From contig JAMJFZ010001742.1 of the NCBI GenBank assembly GCA_026225945.1, positions 35,001-99,000 of the forward strand: a stretch of DNA of 64,000 bases, in the 5' to 3' direction. Positions within the stretch are counted from its first letter, which is position 1. Every line of letters begins with the position of its first letter. Below, one piece after another: positions 45,586 through 55,269 of the stretch. The DNA comes from Cricetomys ansorgei (taxonomy: Eukaryota > Chordata > Mammalia > Rodentia > Nesomyidae). The translations under genes and the position numbers were made by a program. A model generated the notes under the pieces. It searched no databases, was not told the origin of the DNA, and was given only the letters and a program-made list of their open reading frames with translations.

Positions 45586-47230
45586 TCCGAGGTCTCTAAA
45601 CTATTTCTTTTAATTCTGAATAACGAAAATAGCTTACAGAGCTTGCCTGGTTCACAGCTCTTGGTTACAGTCCATCAGGACAGCAGGAACTGGGAGGGAC
45701 TGGTCATACCCACAATCAAGAGCAGAGAGCAATGAACTGGTGCATGTCTGCATTCAGCTCACTCTCTTTACTCTTACATGATCCTGGATCCTCTTCCTAG
45801 GAAATGGCGCCACCCACAGTGGACAGGCATTCCCACTCATCAAGACGATCCCCCAGAGACATGCCCGCGAAGCCACACCTCCTACCCCCAGCGAGCCTGT
45901 GAGGATCATTTGCTTTCAAGCCATCACAGAACCCAAAAGTCCATCAGTGAGTGAACAGAGAAACAAAATGTGGCATATCCATAATGCGGAACAGTCCTCA
46001 GCCGCAAAAAAGAACGGGCACCTCGGTGGATGATTCTGATTGGTTGGCACGTCACCGGATGTCCGTGTGTGTTTCCCAGGCTGGAGGGGGAAGGAATGCG
46101 GAGGACTGCTTTGTGAGATGACAGTCCCTTGAGGGGAACCATCCTGGAGCCACATGAAACCGATGGCTGTGCAATACATCCATGTGCTTAGCATTGCGAC
46201 GCCGAACCGTTGTTTTGGTTTTTTTTTTCCTGAGATGACCTTCAACTCCCAATCTTCCTGCTTCAGTCTCCCGGTGAGGCGGCCCGAGAGCACCACCAGG
46301 CTCGACTGTACATCTTAAATCCTCCGTGTGCTTTGCGTCACTTCAGTGAGAATGCGGACGCAGGGTCCGGGGAAAGCTGGGTGTCTGCTCTGCTGCCACA
46401 TCCTTGTGACTTCCGGTCTCCTGCCCCGCCCATTCTCCCTACACGTCAGCACTGCCCACGCCCTGAACCTTAGCAGAACCATTTCTTAGTAAAGTCTGTC
46501 CCTCGCTTGTGACCTTCTATAGCCAAATTCCCAACAGCCCCATCCTGATGTCATTATTGGGTAAGAAAAGGCTTGGCTCCACCTCTTTCTTCCCGATTCT
46601 GCATTCTCTCACCTCACTTTACCTGGAACAGAGTCTATCTTTTGTGCCCCTTTACTTCAGATTGGATGATTCAGTATAAAACCAAACGCTCACTCCACAG
46701 GACACAAGAACCTTTCAAGGAAACTCTGGAGGAGATCTCTGAAGATCCCCGCCCACCTCAACAGGGGACACAGACACAAAGAAGGTCTAGATCCTGTAGA
46801 CATCAGGAGATGGAAGACATCCCCAAACCCAGCTGGGAGTTCATGCCTTCACAGGGGGCTGGGGGTTCCCACAAGAATACGTGCCCCACATGGACCTTGA
46901 GTGCTGTGAAATCTCCTGCATCAAGCAACCATCAACACACATACACAAAACTGATGGATCTGACAGTCTTGTGGCTGAAGGCTCTGTTGCTGGAGCCACG
47001 ATGCACTGACAGGCGAGAACTGAGGGTGGGCTTTCAGGAATGAGACCCATCTGAAAAAGCCTTCTGGGGTGACTGACCTAGCTCCGCTGGCATCTGGAAC
47101 CTACCTTAAGGGAGAAATTCCAAGTTCAGACCCATGTGCATGTATTATCCACATCCTACAGGCGCCATCTCATGCTGCAGAAACAGACTTGGAACACCAG
47201 TAGAGAAACTTCTGCAACCTGTTGAAGAGT
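45586..47230. other. Intergenic, no intact gene
   Basis: A B1 scrap near 46215-46310. A 156-codon frame at 46573-47043 has no recognisable domain; it lies just upstream of the zinc-finger remnant and could belong to the same decayed copy. Confidence 0.4.
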
Positions 47231-47234
47231 CACT

Positions 47235-47485
47235 GGTGTCGTGAGCGTGGGAAAGCCTTTCTCTGCCCATCATTCCTCCCGAAGCATGCACGTGAGTGAG
47301 AAGCCACACAGTCGCCGGAAGTGTGGAAAAGCAACAGGAACGCACTGCACCTCAGCAGATGCCTGGAAAAGTGCACCATGGGAAAAACTTCTGAGGGTCA
47401 ACAGCGTGGAAAAGCTCTCGCCAAGCCCTCTAACACCCCAGGGCCATCTAAAGACTCACCAATCCAAGAGTTCCCACAAATGAAA
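47235..47485 (+). pseudogene. Degenerate C2H2 zinc-finger fragment
   Basis: One frame shows RERGKAFLCPSFLPKHAR, close to a finger second half; the next frame gives HVSEKPHSRRKCGKA, the TGEKP-type linker plus the start of the next finger; a later piece reads QGHLKTHQ. Cysteines are lost and the reading frame changes at least once, with an in-frame tga after 47290. This is a broken relic of a multi-finger (probably KRAB-type) gene. The parent is unknown. Confidence 0.6.
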
Positions 47486-47683
47486 AGTGAGTGAGAGCAG
47501 CCCGCCACCCCACCCCCACGCCCGCAATAGCCTCCCCGTGCCAGACATACGAGGAAGGAGTGCAAGAAGTAAGTTAGCACCTTGCTTCGTGGCCCCTCCT
47601 AGAACTCAGCATCTTATGGAGAAGTAAAATCAAACATGGAACAGAAGCCTCAGAAAGGCAAGGCTTAAAGCTCTTCACCTTGG

Positions 47684-47885
47684 GCTGGAGAGATGGCTCA
47701 GTGGTTAAGGGCACTGGCCACTCTCTCGGATGTGCTGAGTTCAATTCCCAGCAACAACACACACGGTGGCTCAGGACCATCTATAACAGGGTCTGCTGCC
47801 CTCTGCTGGCATGCAGGTATACATGCAGATAGAGCACTCATACATAAAGTAAATAAATCTTTAAAAAATAAAATAAAATAAAATA
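47684..47885 (+). repeat. B2 SINE, full length
   Basis: ggctggagagatggctcagt head, tgagttcaattcccagcaac, and an aaataaaataaa tail. Confidence 0.92.
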
Positions 47886-48539
47886 AAGCCTTTCATCTTA
47901 TACTGAGGGGACTTCTGTCTTCACATTTAAAAGAACGTCATGGATCTGAGCTACACGGAATGCCTCCATTGTACCAGACACCACATACGAGCGGGAATAA
48001 GGTTTGTAAGAAAGATTTTTTTCAACGTAGGATCTCCTACGTTGCCCATGCTGACCCAGAACTCCTAGGCTTAAGTGATCCCCCTGCGTTAGTCTCCCAC
48101 ATACCTGAAAGCACACCTATCACCATACCAGGTGAAAGAGCATTGCAAATATATATCCCTGAGCCACACCTGGAGAGAGACCAGGGCTCTTTCTTGCACG
48201 AAAGGCTTTGGGTTCCAGCTCCTCATTCACCAGGCACACTCACTGTGCACGAGACTGAGGCTGCAGGTACCTCATGGTCTCTCCACTCTCTTCCCAACTT
48301 AAATGCTATGCAGTGCTGACTCCGCTCCATGCGCCCTTTCAACTCTGCTACATGATGAATCTGCAATGCTCCCACGCAAACGATGGCCTCCTTCCCAGTG
48401 ACACCGCTTGCCCCAGAAACCTTTTTGCTAGTCCAGGGCACAGGGCAGTTAGATGACACTGTGGTCAAAGCCCCTGTTCTCAGCAGCACCAGCTAGGGGT
48501 GCCTGCCCTGACTTTTATCCTGGGCTGATGTGGCTGATC

Positions 48540-49010
48540 CTTCCCGTGGCTCTGCCATTGTAGTCCCTTCACCTCATTTATTTCCTGTGGTGTCGTGGGA
48601 AATTTATTACAATCGCCGTACCTGGTATAAACACCAAGACGAAGTAAGTGTTTTCAGATGTACTTGGGCCCTGAAGAAATCTTGTACTAAAGCATTTGTC
48701 ATGTGTAGTTCTTGGAATTATATTTCTGAGGTGAGTATTATCACCTATGCAAGATCTCAGTCACAAGATGTTCTTGGCAAACCAGGAAGTCTTGTATTAT
48801 TGAGCACTGCAAACAGCTAGCAATTTAAGGCTGAGAGTGCAGGAAGTCTCTGATAAGCAGGGTGTTATGTCGCTTCAGGCAGCACAAAGATTATATCAGG
48901 GGCTCTGGAATGAAGAATTTAAATAGATTTGGTGTTACAGTCAATAAGTACGCCTCTGCAAAGTTGCTCAGGAGTTCAGTCCTTTGAGGCTATTCCCTCT
49001 GCCCTTTCTA
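48540..49010 (+). repeat. Repeat family F, copy 1
   Basis: tgtacttgggccctgaagaa and ttcttggcaaaccaggaagt, then cagtcaataagtacgcctct. The same order recurs at 50620-51370, so these are two copies of one unit 2.1 kb apart in the same orientation. Confidence 0.7.
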
Positions 49011-49089
49011 AGCTTCATTGCATACTGGAGTGTCTCATCTATGGTTATCCTGCATGACATCTTCCCAGTTATCTCAGTAGCTCTCTTGT

Positions 49090-49480
49090 GGGGAGCCAAT
49101 CTCCCCAAGCCTTTTCCTGCCTCTATCAACGCCATGATGTTAAACTGCTTAGGCAGTGAGTAGCTTTCCACCACTGGCCACAAGACTTGTTTTCCTCCCT
49201 TAGACCTGTTTTTCTCCCAGAGTTGTTTTTCTCTCTGAGACTTCTTTTTTCCTCTTGATGTTGTTTTTTCCTTTTAGTGTTTACTTCCTCCAGGTGTGGG
49301 GTATCCTGTTTTTGAACCTTTATTCTGTTTTTGTCCAAAGTGCAAAAACATCCTATTTTGTTTTTTGGCCCTAGACATCCTGTTTTGCCCCTAGTTAGTT
49401 CCTCCCTCCTCACCCTATAAATGCCATGTAAAAACTCTGAATAAACGGACTTGACTTGATTTGAGAACTTTGCCTTGTCC
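49090..49480 (+). mobile_element. LTR
   Basis: Pyrimidine-rich U3-like sequence, a ctataaatgcc TATA box (49420) and a gaataaacgg poly(A) site (about 49438), then a U5-like segment. ERV-like sequence follows. Confidence 0.6.
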
Positions 49481-49740
49481 CAGTCCTTTCATGCTTCTTG
49501 TCCCCGAAATCCTCACTCTCTCTTCCAGGATCCCCAGTTGACCTGCGGGCCGGGTCACTCTCTGTCTGAGGCTTCCCAGCAACTCTCTGCCTTCTTTCTT
49601 ATTCTCTGGAACTGTCTTTATCTGACCTTTGTTCCTGCCTGCCTTCCTCATCACCAACTGACTTTTTCAACTGAACACACTCTCTTAAATAGCTCCCCCG
49701 AAGCAGTTCCCAGAAGTCCAAGGGGCATGTAACCCTAAGG

Positions 49741-50570
49741 AAACTTGCACAGTACAAAAAACTCTTGGCAAAGCTACAATGCTGATTGCTTGTAAACCTG
49801 GTATGTGAATTACTGTTTTGACTGCTGCTTCTGCTATGTCTGGACTAGTACCTCATAAGGAAACTCAGACCACTGAATTTTTCAGAGACTGGCATAAGCA
49901 TTCTGAAGAACTTTGGACTTACCAGAATAACATGATCGTGAGACAGTTAATGAAATAGATGACTCAGGGCAGGCTGCAATACTGGTGGGAGTTCAGTTGG
50001 AAATCTTGACGGAACAAATAAAATTAAAGTGTGATTGGAGGGCTGGAGAGACGCCTCAGTGGTTAAGAGCACTGGCTGCTCTGCCAGAGGTCCTGAGTTC
50101 AATTCCCAGCGACCACATGGTGGCTCACAACCATCTCTAATGGAGTCTGGTGTCTTCTTCTGGCATCAAAGTACTCATAAGTAAATTTTAAATTCAAAAG
50201 AAAGAACGAAATCCAATGTTTAAAAAAATAAAAATTAAAAAATAAAAATAAAATGTGATTGAAATGTTACTTACTGTATTACACCTTTAAAATTTAGTGA
50301 CAGCAATAATGACTGGGAAAAGGTTAAAATACACTTGTTGGATCACCCTAATGCTTCTCAAATTATTTATGATTTACAACAAGAAATTAAGGATACTTTC
50401 TCAAAAACAGTTGCCAAATGTGACCAAGATGGACTTTATGGGAAGCCTTGCGGATACTTCAGCTTCATTTAATCCTTGTTTCGTTTTAACAGATTTCTTA
50501 TTCTGGAGATTACAATGCTTGCTTTGCTGTACTGGCCTTGAAATGGATCCTGGCTTATCTGCATAAGTCT
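49741..50570 (+). pseudogene. ERV-like internal remnant, split by a B2
   Basis: Sequence following the LTR contains short peptides typical of retroviral internal regions, with many stops; which gene it came from is unsure (gag or env-like). It resumes after the B2 at 50262. Non-functional. Confidence 0.4.
50039..50250 (+). repeat. B2 SINE with target-site duplication
   Basis: ggctggagagacgcctcagt head and A-rich tail. Flanks tgtgattg at about 50030-50037 and 50254-50261 form the duplicated target site. Confidence 0.85.
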
Positions 50571-50619
50571 ATTAAACAGCACCATAGAGAAAAGTCTGTA
50601 TTCACCATACGGCTGTGTC

Positions 50620-51370
50620 ATCTTCAACCTCATTAAATAGTTTAAACAACGGGGGGCGGGGGGGGACTATAGTAGAGAATTTACTAGAATCGTTGTATCT
50701 GGTACAAACACCGGGATGCAGTAATGTTTTTAGGTGTACTTGGGCCCTGAAGAAATCTTGGACTAAAACATTTGTCATTTGTAGCTCTTGGAATTGTATT
50801 ATACAATTCTGAGGTGAGCATGATCGCCTCTCTATGTGTTAGAGAAGTTTATTTTTAGTTGTGTTTAAAATACTGTTTTGTGTCCTGTTGGGTGAGGGGC
50901 TGCCTAGGTCTTGGTGTTTTGCAAGGTCTGCAGGTGTTGGCTTTGTGTAAATGCCTCATGATCTATGCTATCAGCAGAACACCTGAGGAGCTCTGTATCA
51001 ATAAAACCACCTGAGCTCAGATGCTCAGGGTTCCACTGTCCAGTATGGAGCCTGCCATGATGATTGTCCAGTCTGCTGAGGTTGGGTGGGGTACACATCA
51101 ATGAAAATGCCTCCTTGTCATCCTTGCAGAAATGCCACAGTGGCGTAAAACTACAAGATATGCTTGGCAAACCAGGAAGTCTTGTGTTATTGAGTACTGC
51201 AAATGGTGCACAATTCAAGCTGAGATTGCAGGGGTGTTATGTTCCTTCAGGCAGCACAAAGATTAGATCAGGGTTCTGGTATGAGAAAAACTTAGATAGC
51301 TTGGGTGTTACAGTCAATAAATATGCTTCTGCAAAGTTCAGCCCTTCGAGGCTGCTCTTTCTAAGTTTCA
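50620..51370 (+). repeat. Repeat family F, copy 2, with inserted family E
   Basis: Aligns with 48600-49010 on both sides of an extra block at about 50838-51150 that is the inverse of 32170-32450. Confidence 0.7.
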
Positions 51371-51839
51371 TCGCATCCTGAAGTTCTCTCTCTCCAGTCA
51401 TTCCCACGTGACTCAGTTTGCCTAATGGACATGAAGTGCTGGGTTAGATCCCCCACACGTCATAAACCAGACGTAGGGATGCCGGTCTGTAACCCCACCA
51501 CCGGGAGATGGAAGCAGGACAATCATAACTTCAAGATCAGCTTCTGCTACATGTCGAGTTCAAGGCCAGCCTGACCAGTGTGAGATCTTAATACAAAATA
51601 AAATACAGAAATTTTACAGTCTAGAGGCTTGAAAGTCCCAGATACACATCTGGCAAGGGCCTCCTTGCTGCCCAATGACCCAGCAGGAGGTGTCACACGG
51701 GTGAGGAGACCTCCAAAGATCCCTGACAGTCCCCAGCTTCTGCCCCAGAGCCAACTGCATGCCCAATATCTCAGCCCTCTCCACAGCGTCGCCTCTCCTT
51801 CTGAGGACTCAGCAGACCACACACCAGAAGAGCATCTAA

Positions 51840-51985
51840 GCCAGATGGTGGTGGAGCATGCCTTTAATTCCAGCACTTGGGAGGAAGAGGCAGGTGGATC
51901 TCTGTGAGTTCGAGGCCAGCCTGGTCTACTCAGTGAGTTCCAGGACATCCTGAGTTTTAACAGTGAAACCCTGTCTCAAAAATTA
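51840..51985 (+). repeat. B1 SINE
   Basis: ggtggtggagcatgccttta, gtgagttcgaggccagcctg, ccctgtctcaaaaa. Confidence 0.92.
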
Positions 51986-51989
51986 ACGG

Positions 51990-53640
51990 GGCTCTGCAAG
52001 GAAGAATCCATATGGCTCATGGTAATGCTAACCACTGGGAGAAACTGCCCTATGCCTCACCTGCCACCAGGATCTGCACAAACTGTGGACACATTTGAGT
52101 TGGATGCTTTGCTCTACCTAGCCAGGGTAAGACCAGTTTCCCAAATCCCCTCCTACAGGAAAAACATTTCAGACCTGGGCAGCTAGAGGCCTGCGCCATT
52201 CTGTACGACAACTGGAGACCAAAAGGTGTTCTGCTCCTGAGCATCAGATGACATCTGCCCCCAGTGGACCACAGGAGCCCCAGGGGACTGCCTACGCCAT
52301 GGGTCCCTGTCGTTTGAATTGATGCATAGAACATCTAGATTCTGTCGTTCATCCTTCCTCAGATCTCCGATGGCTTGACGCCGGCTATAGTTTTAGGAGC
52401 AACAAACATCTACCAGCTCCATGATCAGACAAAAGGTCCATACAAGTTCTGAAGATCTAAAAGATATTTTAAAGACACATAGATAAAATTGTAACGATAT
52501 TAGGGTGTATTAATGATTGGTTATATTTGGATATCAAAGGCTCAGTTTTAACGTTGTCAAAATGCTGGATAAGTGTTCTGATGAGCTGGTTCCACTATTA
52601 CAGGATTTTAAATTCCCGTTGGTTGTTTGACTTCAATACGTAGACTTGGAGATGCTTCTCACCAGGCTAAAACGTGTCTGTCCAATCTGTGTACCCAATT
52701 CTCTGGATACATGTAACTAAATAATATTATACTAAATGTTTGGTTTTGTATTTTGTTTTGTTGCTTTAGGGTTTTTGTAGATGCCTTTCAAATGTAAAGG
52801 GTATTTTTAAAAAATAAGGGTGTGGGTTCCTTAGCTGTTTGCAGTTTGAATCTGGGCTCAGAATGTATTTAAAATGTTTCTAAAACATAAAGGTTTCTCT
52901 CTCTGGCTACATGACTCCGCCCCTCTGTTCCCGGCTGCGAGATTTCTAACTTGTAACCTTTAAGTTTTCAGTTAGCTCATAGGGTGATGGAAGAAAGGAT
53001 AGTAAGGAAAGAGAAACCTTTACAGCCCTTTTCTGGCTGTCTTAGTCCGCCTATGTCTGGGGAACCAAACTAACCTGAACTAACTCCCACTCTAGCTTCT
53101 CCCAGCACAGCAGTTACTGGAAGATCTAAATTGTAACTTTCTTTAAAAACTCCAATTATTTCATTTTCTCTGTCCTGATTTCTGCCTGCTTCTCTATGCA
53201 GCAACTCTTAGCTCTGATTCTTAGCTTCCAATTTCTCTAACTGTCGTAACTGCCTTCCATCACCCTCTTTTATCCCCTCCAACTGTTCCCAGAAGTCCAA
53301 GCCTCATATACCCACATGGGGGGAGGGGCTTTTCCCTGGCAAAGCTTCACTCTACAGATACACAAAATGTTCATACTTCTGGCCTAGGGCCATGGCTTTT
53401 AATGACTCAAAGGTATGGATCTGCTCCATTTACAAACCTACTCCAACTGTTTTAAAAACACCTGTTTGCTGCTTTCTCTATAATATGTTCATCAGTGCAC
53501 AGCTTTTGCTATGACTCAAAGGTATGTGTCCGCACTTCAGTACAGATTACAAACAGTGATAAAGTATCTACCTCCTTTTGTAAACTTAAAACATTTCTTG
53601 TGAGCTTCAGAAAGTCACCTTAGATCTACCTCCCACAGGT
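51990..53640. other. Intergenic, no gene recognised
   Basis: AT-rich in 52480-52820. 53150-53310 resembles 49560-49730 (both end near gttcccagaagtccaag), so ERV-type material is likely. Confidence 0.4.
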
Positions 53641-54060
53641 CAGACTCCAGACTTAAGTCTCCCATCTGCTTACTCATTAGGGTATGATTTATCTCTCTCT
53701 TCCCTGGACTGGGAACCCTTCTTCTCCCCCACTGCCAAGACTATGGACCTAAAAGTTCCAAATGTAAGATTTTCCTTTAAGTTTCCTAAACTATAACCTG
53801 CTCCCCAGAATTCACCCAACCTCCACACCCACCCTGCCTCCGATGGCTCCACCACCACTGAGCCACACTTCCAACTTCTGTCTCTGGGTATCAGAACTGT
53901 TCATATGCTCCACACAACCCACCGCCTTTGTAAGACAGCCTGGCAGAACCCTCCTCTTTCCCCTCCTCTCTCCTTTCTCAACTCGGAAGCAGACACGTCT
54001 CACCTCACCTCACCCCAATAAACCTCTTGCATGAGACCTTGTTGTGCGGTGCCGTGCCTG
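53640..54060 (+). mobile_element. LTR-like 3' end
   Basis: Pyrimidine-rich block, then caccccaataaacctcttgc at 54010-54030 (poly(A) site) and a gt-rich tail, as in many rodent LTRs. Confidence 0.5.
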
Positions 54061-54263
54061 TTCCTGTCAAGGTTGTCCCGTCAGTCTTGGGCAGGAGCAT
54101 GATGTGGAACAGAGGTGTTAACCAACTCACAGAGAAGCCAGAATACTGGAGCAAGAGAAACTCTGGCTGCGTTAGGCCAGATACTGGGACTGTTGGCTAC
54201 CTCTAACCCAGTCGTCACTGATAGATTCCAGCAGAGCCGGAAATAGGAAAACACAGAAGATGA

Positions 54264-54370
54264 TGGATGGGTGGATGGATGGATGGACGGACAGATGGAT
54301 GGATGGGTGGATGGATGGATGGACAGATGGATGGATGGAGGGGTGGATGGATGGATGGGTGGGTGGGCGG
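54264..54370. repeat. (ATGG)n tetranucleotide repeat
   Basis: gatggatggatggacggaca type units, about 100 bp, 120 bp past the Odad1 poly(A) site. Confidence 0.92.
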
Positions 54371-54474
54371 GCAGATGCAGGGTCAGGCGGATAGGGAATG
54401 GGCTCACACATTTTTCCCTGAGCTGGAAACAGATGAAGCCATGTCTGAACACACTTGTAGGAACCAGACTTGGG

Positions 54475-54793
54475 GAAAGCTGGGCTCTGACCTTTATTTC
54501 CATTATTACAGTTCACCTAGTCAACGGAGGGGAATCCAGTTAGGAGACGGAGACATCAGTCGAAGGGGAGCTTAGAAAGAGGGCAGGAGCAGGAAGCGAG
54601 GAGGAAGAGGTACAACAAAGTCAAAGCCAAGGCAGAGGAGGTAGCAATGAGGGGACGGAAGGAGATAGAGAAAGACTTGGGGAGGCCTGGACTTAGAGGG
54701 ACTGGAGAATCTCCGGGGGAGAGAGAAGCAGAGATTAGGAAACCTGTCAAGAGTCGAGGCACGGAGGGGCCTGCAGCCCTGGTTGTAGCTCCC
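54475..54793 (-). other. Odad1: Odad1 3' UTR
   Basis: Downstream of both possible stops; Ser-rich coding character ends at 54794. The sequence is purine-rich on the plus strand. The minus-strand AATAAA at 54498-54493 sets the likely end near 54475. Confidence 0.65.
54493..54498 (-). terminator. Odad1: Odad1 poly(A) signal
   Basis: The minus strand reads aataaa (plus tttatt), about 300 bp after the Odad1 coding end, as expected for a short mammalian 3' UTR. Confidence 0.65.
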
Positions 54794-54956
54794 CTATGAG
54801 TCCTTGCTAGTAGAGGAGTCGGGCCTGGAGGCGGGGACGGCACTGGATACCTGGCCGCTGCTGGAGTCGGGACCTCTACTCAACTCCGACTCCATGCCTG
54901 GGCTCTGCCCGGCGACACCGCCGCTATCAGGGTCTTGGCTGGTCTCCACGTAACGG
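54794..54956 (-). pseudogene. Odad1: Out-of-frame remnant of the expected Odad1 C-terminal tail
   Basis: In the neighbouring frame (minus strand) the sequence reads [19 protein letters not shown] and later SSSGQVSSAVPASRP, ending DSSTSKDS before tag at 54796-54794. As I recall it, human ODAD1 also ends in a Ser/Thr-rich run with SSTSKDS near its end. About 53 residues are displaced by a net loss of one base (or gain of two) near 54953-54958. Confidence 0.7.
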
Positions 54957-55269
54957 TAGACCCCAGGTAGCTGCTGGAGCTGCTGTGTTTGAAGCCCCCA
55001 CGGCCTCCCAAGGAGCCCCGGCTGGTGGCAGGAGCCAAGGTCACGGGGCCGCCGGCACCAGAGCCAGAGTCGCCAAAGGTGACGTGGCTTATGGAGCCGG
55101 CGCCGCGGCCTGCTCGGCTTGACTTATGGCTCAGGATGGATTCCGGGACTGTGCTGATCTTCCTAGAGGCCAGGGTGGGGCCTGACAAGGTGATCTGAGT
55201 ATTGGAGAAACCGAAGCTCGTGGTGCTGTCTAACATCCGTGAGGTCTCCTGCAGGTCCTGGAGCTCCAT
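54880..55269 (-). CDS. Odad1: Odad1 last coding exon, read in the frame that is open here
   Basis: It begins [20 protein letters not shown] after a 74-bp intron (55343-55270); reading through that intron meets an in-frame taa, so it is a true intron. It continues through [20 protein letters not shown] and [11 protein letters not shown] to SSSSYLGST. From about 54956 the open frame gives [16 protein letters not shown] and stops at 54880, which does not look like an ODAD1 tail. The Ser-rich tail lies one frame away and ends at 54794. Confidence 0.85.
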   Translation of the reverse strand: MELQDLQETSRMLDSTTSFGFSNTQITLSGPTLASRKISTVPESILSHKSSRAGRGAGSISHVTFGDSGSGAGGPVTLAPATSRGSLGGRGGFKHSSSSSYLGSTVTWRPAKTLIAAVSPGRAQAWSRS

